A model generated the notes under the pieces. That model was not told where the DNA came from. It worked only from the letters and a program-made list of their open reading frames with translations, and made no database searches. A program made the position numbers and the translations under genes. A stretch of 6,556 nt of DNA from Deinococcales bacterium. GTDB taxonomy: Bacteria; Deinococcota; Deinococci; Deinococcales; Deinococcaceae. This document shows, piece after piece, positions 1 through 5,586 of the stretch (within the stretch, counting starts at the first letter, position 1; each line of letters begins with the position of its first letter). The stretch spans positions 1 through 6,556 of the forward strand of contig JANYFS010000178.1 of assembly GCA_025359705.1 (NCBI GenBank), given 5' to 3'.

Positions 1-1
1 T

Positions 2-922
2 TCCCTCGAAGCGATTAAAGGGCGGGTGATTCACACCTATCATACCGAAGGTGCAGGTGGAGGCCACGCCCCCGATATTATTCGAGTCGCCAGTTTGCCT
101 AATATTTTGCCCAGCAGTACCAACCCAACCATGCCTTTTACGGTCAACACCCTCAAAGAGCATTTGGATATGCTGATGGTTTGCCACCACCTCTCGAGCC
201 GCATTCCCGAAGATGTCAGCTTTGCCGAATCGCGGATACGCCCCGAAACCATTGCTGCCGAAGATGTATTGCATGATATGGGTGTGTTCAGTATGATGTC
301 CAGCGATTCACAGGCAATGGGGCGAATTGGTGAAGTGATTTTGCGAACTTGGCAAACCGCACACAAAATGAAAGTGCAGCGCGGAGCATTGGGCGACCCC
401 AGCAATGACAACGCTCGAGCTAAACGTTATGTCGCCAAATACACCATCAATCCCGCAATCACCCACGGAATCGCACACGAAGTGGGCAGCATCGAAGTGG
501 GTAAGCTGGCGGATTTGGTATTATGGAAACCTACTTTTTTTGGAGTGAAACCCGCAATGGTCATTAAAGGCGGCCTAGTTGCTGCCGCCCAAATGGGTGA
601 TCCCAACGCCAGCATCCCCACACCTCAGCCCGTGTATAGTCGCCCAATGTTTGGAGCATATGGCGCGGCAATTGCTCAAACTTCGCTGCATTTTGTATCC
701 AAGGCTTCCCTCGAGCAAGGAAATTTGCCCGAACTATGCAAACGGCGTTTTGTAGCAGTGAAAAACACTCGAGCCATTTCCAAGGCAGATATGATTCATA
801 ACGATGCCATGCCCGATATTCGGGTCGATCCCGATACCTATACCGTATATGTGGATGGGGTGGCAGTGGGTTGTGAAGCTGCCGAAACACTACCGATGAG
901 CCAGCGTTATTTTCTTTTTTAG
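2..922 (+). CDS. ureC: Urease subunit alpha (UreC), C-terminal 306 residues, 5' end outside window
   Basis: Catalytic subunit of nickel urease, a cytoplasmic enzyme that hydrolyses urea. The open frame runs in from the window edge (first full codon at base 2). The GTG at 26 is an internal valine, not a start. By spacing against the Klebsiella enzyme the fragment begins near residue 259, so about 258 residues are missing, including the carbamylated lysine and three nickel-ligand histidines. Visible are the HTEGAGGGH segment (its first His corresponds to nickel ligand H272), the flap MVCHH with C319 and catalytic H320, R336 in SRIRPE, and nickel ligand D360 in SSDSQAMGR; the 47-, 64- and 88-residue spacings match exactly. 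The C terminus ends in the family's QRYFLF. The stop lies 14 bases before hypA, so the two are probably co-transcribed. ureA and ureB presumably lie upstream. The active site looks intact. Confidence 0.97.
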   Translation, partial: SLEAIKGRVIHTYHTEGAGGGHAPDIIRVASLPNILPSSTNPTMPFTVNTLKEHLDMLMVCHHLSSRIPEDVSFAESRIRPETIAAEDVLHDMGVFSMMSSDSQAMGRIGEVILRTWQTAHKMKVQRGALGDPSNDNARAKRYVAKYTINPAITHGIAHEVGSIEVGKLADLVLWKPTFFGVKPAMVIKGGLVAAAQMGDPNASIPTPQPVYSRPMFGAYGAAIAQTSLHFVSKASLEQGNLPELCKRRFVAVKNTRAISKADMIHNDAMPDIRVDPDTYTVYVDGVAVGCEAAETLPMSQRYFLF

Positions 923-936
923 GTTAGTTGTAAACT

Positions 937-1302
937 ATGCATGAAATTGATATTGCCCAGCGAATTGTAGATCTGTGCTTGGATACTTTGGATACGTTGG
1001 CCCAAGAAGACCCACACACTCCCACCTCGAGGGTAAAAACGGTTAAAATTCGGGTAGGTATCTTGTCCAGCGTGGTTCCCCAAGCGCTCGAGAATGCTTT
1101 CCCGCAGGCATGTGCGGAATTTGAAATGATGCAAGATGCACGTTTAGAAATCGAAACCGTTTCCGCACGAGGGCAATGCCCCCAACATGGTGAACTCGAG
1201 CTAGATTTAAACAAGGGGATCTGTTGCCCCGTATGCAACAAGCCCATCCTCGAGCTGATATGCGGTGAAGAACTCGAGTTGGATGAAATTGAGTGTGAAT
1301 AA
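937..1302 (+). CDS. hypA: Nickel metallochaperone HypA, inside the urease operon
   Basis: 121-residue HypA/HybF family protein, a small cytoplasmic nickel chaperone with a structural zinc site. The N terminus is MHE, where Met1, His2 and Glu3 form the known nickel site, which fixes the ATG at 937. The zinc region lies at residues 81-100. The second half is a normal CPVC (C97-C100), but the first pair is C81-P-Q-H84 instead of Cys-x2-Cys, with an extra C96 beside C97. The C-terminal end (G.EL.L.EIE) is typical of the family. HypA usually serves [NiFe]-hydrogenase, but in Helicobacter it is also needed for urease. Its position directly after ureC and before hypB and ureE suggests a urease role here. 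Ribosome-binding site is weak: only an AGG at 921-923 overlapping the ureC stop, 13 bases from the ATG, so coupling to ureC translation is possible. Confidence 0.93.
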   Translation: MHEIDIAQRIVDLCLDTLDTLAQEDPHTPTSRVKTVKIRVGILSSVVPQALENAFPQACAEFEMMQDARLEIETVSARGQCPQHGELELDLNKGICCPVCNKPILELICGEELELDEIECE

Positions 1303-1314
1303 GGGAGTAGTAAC

Positions 1315-1992
1315 ATGAGTCAGGCCCGAATTGTACAGATTCGCCAAGGCATTCTTAAAGATAACGACCTGCAAGCCGCTAGTAACCGTGCTTATTTCGG
1401 AACCTTTGGCCTAAGCGTGATTAATCTGGTCTCGAGTCCTGGAAGTGGGAAAACGGCTTTGCTCGAGCGGACGTTTAGCGATTTGGGTACACAATTGCGA
1501 ATGGCGGTGGCAGTGGGTGACTTGGCTACCGAAAACGATGCCATGCGCCTGAAAAAAGTGGGCGCACATGCGGTACAAATTGTTACGGGAACCATTTGTC
1601 ATTTGGATGCCAAAATGGTACACAATATCATTCCACAGTTCAATTTAGCCGAGTTGGACATTTGGTTCCTCGAGAATGTAGGCAATTTGGTTTGCCCCAG
1701 CAGTTATGATTTGGGCGAAGGTTTTAGAGTGGGTTTACTTTCGGTGACAGAAGGCGAAGATAAACCACTCAAATACCCCACCATGTTTCGCAGTTTGGAT
1801 TTGATTTTAATGACCAAAATGGATCTTGCCGAGGCTGTGGGCTTTGATAAAGCCGCCGCTTACGCCTCGCTCGAGCAGATTGCTCCTGGTATTCCCGTGT
1901 TGGAAATCTCCAGCAAAACGGGATTAGGGATGGATTCTTGGTATCATATTCTTAAAAACAAGGCGATAGAGGGTAAAGAGGGGAAAGTGTGA
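1315..1992 (+). CDS. hypB: Nickel-binding GTPase HypB, inside the urease operon
   Basis: 225-residue SIMIBI-class GTPase that dimerises and passes nickel from or to HypA with GTP hydrolysis. Motifs in order: NR at 24-25, P-loop SSPGSGKT at 40-47, GDLATENDA at 68-76, TGTICHLDA at 91-99, ENVGNLVCP at 120-128, SVTEGEDKPLKYP at 143-155. The G-domain metal ligands C95, H96 and C127 are all present with the C-to-C spacing of 32 seen in E. coli (C166/C198). The base-recognition motif reads TKMD (167-170) rather than the usual NKxD. There is no N-terminal CxxCGC motif or His-rich stretch, so this is a minimal HypB without nickel storage. A good Shine-Dalgarno, GGAG at 1304-1307, sits 7 bases before the ATG. 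The stop overlaps the ureE start. It is clearly HypB and not a second UreG, because of the CHLDA and ENVGNLVCP motifs. Confidence 0.95.
   Translation: MSQARIVQIRQGILKDNDLQAASNRAYFGTFGLSVINLVSSPGSGKTALLERTFSDLGTQLRMAVAVGDLATENDAMRLKKVGAHAVQIVTGTICHLDAKMVHNIIPQFNLAELDIWFLENVGNLVCPSSYDLGEGFRVGLLSVTEGEDKPLKYPTMFRSLDLILMTKMDLAEAVGFDKAAAYASLEQIAPGIPVLEISSKTGLGMDSWYHILKNKAIEGKEGKV
1440..1470 (+). repeat. 31-bp exact repeat, copy 1 (hypB P-loop)
   Basis: These 31 bases are identical to 3292-3322 in ureG. They encode GSGKTALLER in the same frame in both genes, covering the P-loop and the start of the following helix. The identity stops abruptly at both ends, and it includes synonymous positions that need not match. 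One CTCGAG palindrome lies near the 3' end of the repeat. Confidence 0.95.
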
Positions 1993-2504
1993 AGTATTCG
2001 GGTTTGGCAAAAAGTATTTTGGCTCGAGGGCAAAAAGAAACACCCTCGAGTGAAGATACGCCAAATTTTCCAATTGTCACAAGTTTAAGCGTAAAGAATC
2101 CCGAGTTTGAAACCGTAGAAATCCCCATGACCGCCCTCGAGCGTAGTCGGGTACGGCGTAAAGTGATCAGCTCCGATGGTTTTATTTTGGCTTTGGCCTT
2201 ACCCACAGGAACCGTTTTAATGCCTCGAAATGTGCTGTATTGCAATGCCCAGACCCGAAAAAATTATGTGGTATCCGCTCGAGCCGAAGATATGCTGATT
2301 GCCAAGCCCCGTAATCCTAACCAAGCTCTAAAAATTGCCCATGCCATTGGTAATTTACACCGCGACATCGATATTCAAGACAATGGAAACCTTCATTTGC
2401 TTTACGAACCCCACCTCGAGCTGTTGCTGTTGCGGATGCAATGCCCCCTCGAGCGTAGTAGTGGGGCATTTTTGGGTAAACCCAGTTGGGAACATACCAT
2501 ATGA
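1989..2504 (+). CDS. ureE: Urease accessory protein UreE, nickel carrier
   Basis: 171-residue UreE-family protein, a dimeric cytoplasmic nickel carrier that delivers metal to the UreG/UreF/UreD-urease complex. The N-terminal half (about 45-100: RRKVISSDGFILALALPTG) is the peptide-binding-like domain and the C-terminal half is the ferredoxin-like metal-binding domain. The hallmark GN-x-H is at 121-124, with H124 corresponding to the conserved interface nickel ligand. A SSGAF segment follows at 157-161. The C terminus has no His-rich tail; only H169 remains. The start is GTG at 1989, overlapping the hypB TGA in a GTGA junction, with GAGG at 1978-1981, 7 bases upstream. About 30 extra residues precede the usual domain start, so a later start cannot be excluded. 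The 3' end overlaps ureF by ATGA. The loss of the His tail fits with HypA/HypB supplying nickel. Confidence 0.92.
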   Translation: MKYSGLAKSILARGQKETPSSEDTPNFPIVTSLSVKNPEFETVEIPMTALERSRVRRKVISSDGFILALALPTGTVLMPRNVLYCNAQTRKNYVVSARAEDMLIAKPRNPNQALKIAHAIGNLHRDIDIQDNGNLHLLYEPHLELLLLRMQCPLERSSGAFLGKPSWEHTI

Positions 2505-3160
2505 AGGATATAAATGCGCTTTTGCTGTTTCAATTGGCGGACAGCAGTTTTCCCAATGGAACGTATGGTTATTCGGATGGTTTGGAATACTATATTCAAA
2601 GCAAGAAAATTCAAAATGCTCTCGATTTATATACCTTCCTCGAGTCTGAATTGCTTTTGGGCTGGGGAAGAGTGGATTTGTTGGCCTGTGCTTTGATTTT
2701 GCGGGGTGAACCGCTTGAGCAGGTTTCCCGCAGGCTAAATTTGGTTAAGCTGGTAGAAAGTAGCCGTCAAAGTAGCCTGAATACGGGAAACCGTTTGAAA
2801 AAAAGCGCCTCGAGCATTTTTAAATTTATACCCGCTGTTTTGAAAGATTTGCCACTTCATTTAACACATGGCTCGGTGGTTTTTGCCGAATTTGCCCGCT
2901 CGAGCGGTTGCCCCATTGATGTGTGCTTGCAAGCCTACGGTCATGCATGGCTAATGAACCGCACTTCGGCATCTACTCGGCTTTGTTTATTGGGTGGCCT
3001 CGAGGCACAAACCACCGCGCACAAGTTGAATCCTGCCCTCGAGCGTGCTATAGCGCAAAGTTTGGTGCTTGATCTGGATCAACTCTATAGCTTTACCCCC
3101 GCCCTCGAGATGGGATTGGTTCATCATGCGGCGCTCGAGATTAAGTTGTTTCAGACTTGA
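2501..3160 (+). CDS. ureF: Urease accessory protein UreF
   Basis: 219-residue all-helical UreF, which bridges UreD and UreG in the urease activation complex and gates GTP-dependent activation. Recognisable segments: LFQLADSSFPNGTYGYSDGLE (residues 9-29) matches the family's QLADSxFPxGxxxxSxGLE, NTGNRL (94-99) matches the central TGNR-type motif, and ALEIKLF near the C terminus matches the conserved LxI...xLF end. The ATG at 2501 forms an ATGA overlap with the ureE stop (2502-2504), the arrangement expected for translational coupling. An in-frame TTG at 2486 would add five residues inside ureE and is less likely. The Shine-Dalgarno is weak, which also argues for coupling. The gene is AT-rich with many TTG leucine codons compared with hemC. 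Seven CTCGAG sites lie within it. Confidence 0.94.
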   Translation: MKDINALLLFQLADSSFPNGTYGYSDGLEYYIQSKKIQNALDLYTFLESELLLGWGRVDLLACALILRGEPLEQVSRRLNLVKLVESSRQSSLNTGNRLKKSASSIFKFIPAVLKDLPLHLTHGSVVFAEFARSSGCPIDVCLQAYGHAWLMNRTSASTRLCLLGGLEAQTTAHKLNPALERAIAQSLVLDLDQLYSFTPALEMGLVHHAALEIKLFQT

Positions 3161-3259
3161 GGGGTTATTCGTAGGATTTTATGCATTTCGCTCGAGTTAA
3201 ATACTCTAAATAAATATCGGCATGTTTGTGAATGTACGTAAGGGTAAAGTGGAGAAAAA

Positions 3260-3868
3260 ATGCCTGTAAAAATTGGAATCGGTGGCCCTGTTGGAAGTGG
3301 GAAAACGGCTTTGCTCGAGCGGTTATGTGTACATATGCGAGATGATTATCAATTGGCAGTGATCACCAATGATATTTTTACCTTTGAAGACCAGCGCATT
3401 TTAACCCATGCTTCGGCGCTCGAGGCCAGCCGTATTGTGGGGGTGCAAACGGGGGGCTGCCCGCATACTGCCATTCGGGAGGATGCGACCTTAAACCTCG
3501 AGGCGGTGGCTAATCTCGAGGAGGCATTTTTAAATTTGGATATTATTTTTATTGAATCGGGCGGAGATAATTTGGCTTCGAGCTTTAGTTATGAATTGGT
3601 GGATGTATGGCTTTTTGTGATCGATGTGGCGGGCGGCGAAAAAGTACCCCGCAAAGGCGGGCCTGGTATTATGCAGTCTGATTTGTTGGTGATCAACAAA
3701 ACCGATTTGGCTCCGTTGGTAGGTGCAAACCTCGAGGTAATGAGGCAGGATGCCCAGCTTCGGCGTGGGGATAAACCTTTTATTTTTAGCAACCTTAAAA
3801 GTGATGTAGGTGTTGCCGAGATTATTACTTGGATTAAGAGTGATGTTTTATTTGAGTCGCTCGAGTGA
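3260..3868 (+). CDS. ureG: Urease accessory GTPase UreG
   Basis: 202-residue SIMIBI GTPase that binds nickel as a GTP-bound dimer and drives nickel insertion into urease together with UreF and UreD. All family motifs are present: P-loop GPVGSGKT at 9-16, TNDIFTFED at 36-44, nickel-binding CPH at 67-69 within TGGCPHTAIRED, ESGGDNL at 99-105, DVAGGEKVPRKGGPG at 122-136 and NKTD at 146-149. No His-rich N terminus is present. An in-frame TAA a few codons upstream fixes the ATG at 3260. GGAG at 3251-3254 with a 5-base spacer gives a real Shine-Dalgarno. It is separated from ureF by 99 bases, the widest gap among the urease genes here, so a separate or additional transcription start is possible, although I see no convincing promoter. 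Its P-loop DNA is identical to that of hypB. Confidence 0.97.
   Translation: MPVKIGIGGPVGSGKTALLERLCVHMRDDYQLAVITNDIFTFEDQRILTHASALEASRIVGVQTGGCPHTAIREDATLNLEAVANLEEAFLNLDIIFIESGGDNLASSFSYELVDVWLFVIDVAGGEKVPRKGGPGIMQSDLLVINKTDLAPLVGANLEVMRQDAQLRRGDKPFIFSNLKSDVGVAEIITWIKSDVLFESLE
3292..3322 (+). repeat. 31-bp exact repeat, copy 2 (ureG P-loop)
   Basis: Second copy of the repeat at 1440-1470, same orientation and same reading frame, spanning GSGKTALLER of UreG (residues 12-21). The two proteins belong to the same GTPase class, but their sequences diverge on both sides of the repeat, so the exact DNA match is stronger than protein conservation alone requires. Confidence 0.95.
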
Positions 3869-3878
3869 GTAAAATTAT

Positions 3879-4664
3879 ATGAGTGTTCAGAAGGGATATT
3901 TAAATTTAGTTTTTGGGCAGTATAACGGTAAAACGGTGCTAAAAAAAAGTAGCTATAAAGCCCCCTTACAAATTGTGCGCCCCTTTGAACTTGAGTGCGG
4001 TACTTTATCGCTAACGCTATTAAACATGACAGCGGGCATTATGCAAGGAGATACCCTCGAGCTGGATATTATGCTCGAGGAGGGCGCGAAAGTGGTGATT
4101 TTGACCCAAACTGCCAATAAAATCCACAGTATGCAGGGTGGTTTTGCCACCCAAAACATGTGTATCACCCAAGCCGCAAACAGCAGACTCGAGTATTATC
4201 CAGAGCGCAATATTCCTTTTGTGGATGCGGACTATCGGCAAAAATTGCGGGTCAATCTGGCCTCGAGCGCCCAATTTGCCTATATGGAAGGTTTAAGTGC
4301 GGGTCGGGTTTTGCATGGGGAATCTTGGAAATTTAAACGCTACTCGAGCCAGGTGGATCTGTTTTTGGATCAAGAATTGGTTTATCTCGAGCGGCAAGAT
4401 ATTATGCCGCAGGTTTACCCTGTAGCCACGCTGGGAATTATGGAAGATGCACAGTATTTATTGAGTGGATGTGTGATTGGTTCAGTTGGAGCGCTCGAAC
4501 TGGAATATACTCCGCATATTCATGTGGGGAAAACCCATCACCAGCATGTGTGGATTCGGGGAATGTCTAAAGGAAACCTCGAGCTGGATTCGGAGGCTCG
4601 AGGTTTGCAAAATAAAATTCGTAAAATGTTGTGGAATTGTAGTGAGTTGAGGGTAAGAAGGTAG
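3879..4664 (+). CDS. ureD: Urease accessory protein UreD (UreH)
   Basis: 261-residue beta-rich UreD, the scaffold that binds apo-urease directly and recruits UreF and UreG; it is thought to contain the tunnel that brings nickel to the active site. Support: GKTVLKKSSYKAPLQIVRPF-like N terminus (residues 17-36), the LLNMTAGIMQGDTLELDI block (47-64) matching the family's GGhxxGDxhxhxh, TQTANKIHSM (76-85), and LEYYPERNIPFVDADY (104-119) matching the conserved LPxPxIPFxxA region. The length is normal. The ATG at 3879 follows the ureG stop by 10 bases; no strong Shine-Dalgarno is visible, only a G-rich stretch near the ureG stop, so reinitiation is plausible. It is the last urease gene in this window. 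Its end converges on the PaaG-like gene with only 20 bases between them. Confidence 0.94.
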   Translation: MSVQKGYLNLVFGQYNGKTVLKKSSYKAPLQIVRPFELECGTLSLTLLNMTAGIMQGDTLELDIMLEEGAKVVILTQTANKIHSMQGGFATQNMCITQAANSRLEYYPERNIPFVDADYRQKLRVNLASSAQFAYMEGLSAGRVLHGESWKFKRYSSQVDLFLDQELVYLERQDIMPQVYPVATLGIMEDAQYLLSGCVIGSVGALELEYTPHIHVGKTHHQHVWIRGMSKGNLELDSEARGLQNKIRKMLWNCSELRVRR

Positions 4665-4684
4665 GTTCTATATAATCTCGAGGG

Positions 4685-5449
4685 TTATTTATTAAATTCG
4701 GGTTTGCGTTTTTCGATGAAGGCATATACCCCTTCTTGGTGGTCGCTCGAGCGGCTGGCTTGGGCTTGCAATTGAGCCTCGAGGGTTAGGCTTTCGCGTA
4801 GGGTGCCGACCATGCCTTGTTGCATGGCTTTTTTGGTCAGGGCAAAGGCGGTAGCGGGGCGGTTTGCCAAACGTTCGGCGTAGGCTTGCACCTGTTCGGT
4901 AAAGGTTTCGGCTTCAAAAACCCGCTCGCAAAGTCCCAAACGCAAGCCTTCGGCTGCGTCGATCACCTCGGCAAAAATAGACAGCTCGAGGGCTTTGGAA
5001 TACCCCACCGCTCGAGGCAAAAACCAGGTGCTGCCGCCGTCGGGGATTAGGGCGATATTGCTGAAGGCTTCGGTAAATTTGGTATTGCTCGACCACAACC
5101 GCAAATCCCCCGCTAGGGCCAAAGATGCCCCCGCACCCGCCGCCGTACCGTTCACCGCCGTGATTACAGGCTTCTCGAGGGTGCAAATTCCCATCATCAG
5201 GCGGTTGTAGGTTTTTTCCACCATCTCGGCAATGTCTAAACTTTTGCCAAAAGCTGCCAAATCCTGTCCTGCACAAAAAGCCCGCCCCGTTCCCGTGATC
5301 ACCACCACCCGCACCTCCGCCCTGGAGGGGACGCGCTCGAGGGCTTCGCATAGTTCGATCAGCAGCTCAAATGTGAGGGCATTCATCCGCTCGGGGCGGT
5401 CAATTCGCAGGGTCAGGACATGGTTATGCAGGGTTTCGACGAGGCTCAT
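4685..5449 (-). CDS. Enoyl-CoA hydratase/isomerase family protein, PaaG-like
   Basis: 254-residue crotonase-fold acyl-CoA enzyme. The N terminus has the family's DRPERMNAL (17-25). Oxyanion-hole segments are CAGQDLAAFG (59-68) and NGTAAGAGASLALAGDL (100-116). The segment LIPDGGSTWFLPR (134-146) has an Asp at 137 where PaaG-type isomerases of phenylacetate degradation use a catalytic Asp; classical hydratases carry two Glu. The C-terminal SSDHQEGVYAFIEKRKPEF (234-252) closes the fold. A role in phenylacetyl-CoA or fatty acyl-CoA isomerisation or hydration is likely; no other paa or fad genes are visible here, so the substrate stays open. I chose the ATG at 5449 because a -10-like TACACT ends 6 bases upstream. 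A GTG at 5464 would add five residues but lies across that promoter. It is convergent with ureD and more GC-rich than the urease accessory genes. Confidence 0.9.
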   Translation of the reverse strand: MSLVETLHNHVLTLRIDRPERMNALTFELLIELCEALERVPSRAEVRVVVITGTGRAFCAGQDLAAFGKSLDIAEMVEKTYNRLMMGICTLEKPVITAVNGTAAGAGASLALAGDLRLWSSNTKFTEAFSNIALIPDGGSTWFLPRAVGYSKALELSIFAEVIDAAEGLRLGLCERVFEAETFTEQVQAYAERLANRPATAFALTKKAMQQGMVGTLRESLTLEAQLQAQASRSSDHQEGVYAFIEKRKPEFNK

Positions 5450-5455
5450 GGCTGT

Positions 5456-5486
5456 AGTGTACACCCTGTTTCTGCACCCAGTCTAA
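5456..5486 (-). promoter_or_regulatory. Candidate leaderless promoter of the PaaG-like gene
   Basis: On the minus strand TACACT (5461 to 5456) matches the -10 pattern TAnnnT and ends 6 bases before the ATG at 5449. A weak -35, TTAGAC (5486 to 5481), lies 19 bases upstream, longer than the usual 17. No Shine-Dalgarno precedes the ATG, so transcription would start at or next to the start codon. Confidence 0.45.
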
Positions 5487-5526
5487 AAATATAGGGAACA
5501 ACAGCAATCCTCGAGTTACGGATATT

Positions 5527-5566
5527 TTTCACAAACCTCACACCGACTTTACACAAACCTCAGCGA
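5527..5566 (+). promoter_or_regulatory. 11-bp-periodic direct repeats, possible OmpR/PhoB-type operator upstream of hemC
   Basis: CACAAACCTCA occurs exactly twice, at 5530-5540 and 5552-5562, 22 bases apart. At half that step there is a finer pattern: TTTCACA (5527), TCACACC (5538), TTACACA (5549) and the weaker TCAGCGA (5560), each 11 bases from the last. Eleven-base direct repeats are the hallmark of PHO boxes and related sites of OmpR-family response regulators. The third unit overlaps the hemC -35. The repeats are seen directly; the binding protein is inference. Confidence 0.45.
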
Positions 5567-5578
5567 TGTGGCTATAAT
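5548..5578 (+). promoter_or_regulatory. hemC promoter, probably giving a leaderless mRNA
   Basis: A perfect -10, TATAAT at 5573-5578, is preceded by TTTACA at 5548-5553 as -35 (spacer 19; shifting by one to TTACAC gives 18). The -10 ends 8 bases before the hemC ATG, so the transcript should begin at or within a base or two of the start codon. There is no purine-rich ribosome-binding site between them. The -35 sits inside the 11-base repeat array. Confidence 0.7.
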
Positions 5579-5586
5579 GCTACGGT

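Noticed and set aside
26..28. Start codon of a 298-residue protein at 26
   Set aside because: The frame is open to the window edge and continues the conserved UreC sequence upstream; the GTG encodes an internal valine.
2134..2459. Repeated CCCTCGAGCGTAGT at 2135 and 2447 within ureE as a distinct repeat
   Set aside because: Two 14-base matches centred on CTCGAG are explained by the palindrome plus a shared Leu-Glu-Arg-Ser coding context.
2486..2500. TTG at 2486 as an alternative ureF start
   Set aside because: The ATG at 2501 forms an ATGA overlap with the ureE stop and begins close to the conserved N-terminal block; the TTG adds five non-conserved residues.
3202..3250. Internal promoter for ureG using TACTCT (3202) or TAAAGT (3245) as -10
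   Set aside because: No acceptable -35 lies at 16-19 bases from either hexamer, and the ureG Shine-Dalgarno is adequate for translation from the upstream transcript.
4672..4688. Imperfect palindrome ATAA-T-CTCGAG-GG-TTAT in the 20-base convergent gap between ureD and the PaaG-like gene, considered as a bidirectional terminator
   Set aside because: The stem is short and AT-rich, the CTCGAG core leaves almost no loop, and there is no clear T tract on either strand. It is better read as one more CTCGAG copy.
4914..5351. 145-residue open frame on the minus strand and other long frames opposite or within hypA, ureG and hemC
   Set aside because: They lie inside well-recognised genes, show no family motifs and have low-complexity Gly/Arg/Ser-rich translations typical of shadow frames.
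5450..5464. GTG at 5464 as start of the PaaG-like gene
   Set aside because: It lies across the TACACT -10-like element and adds MYTTA, which is not part of the family's N terminus.
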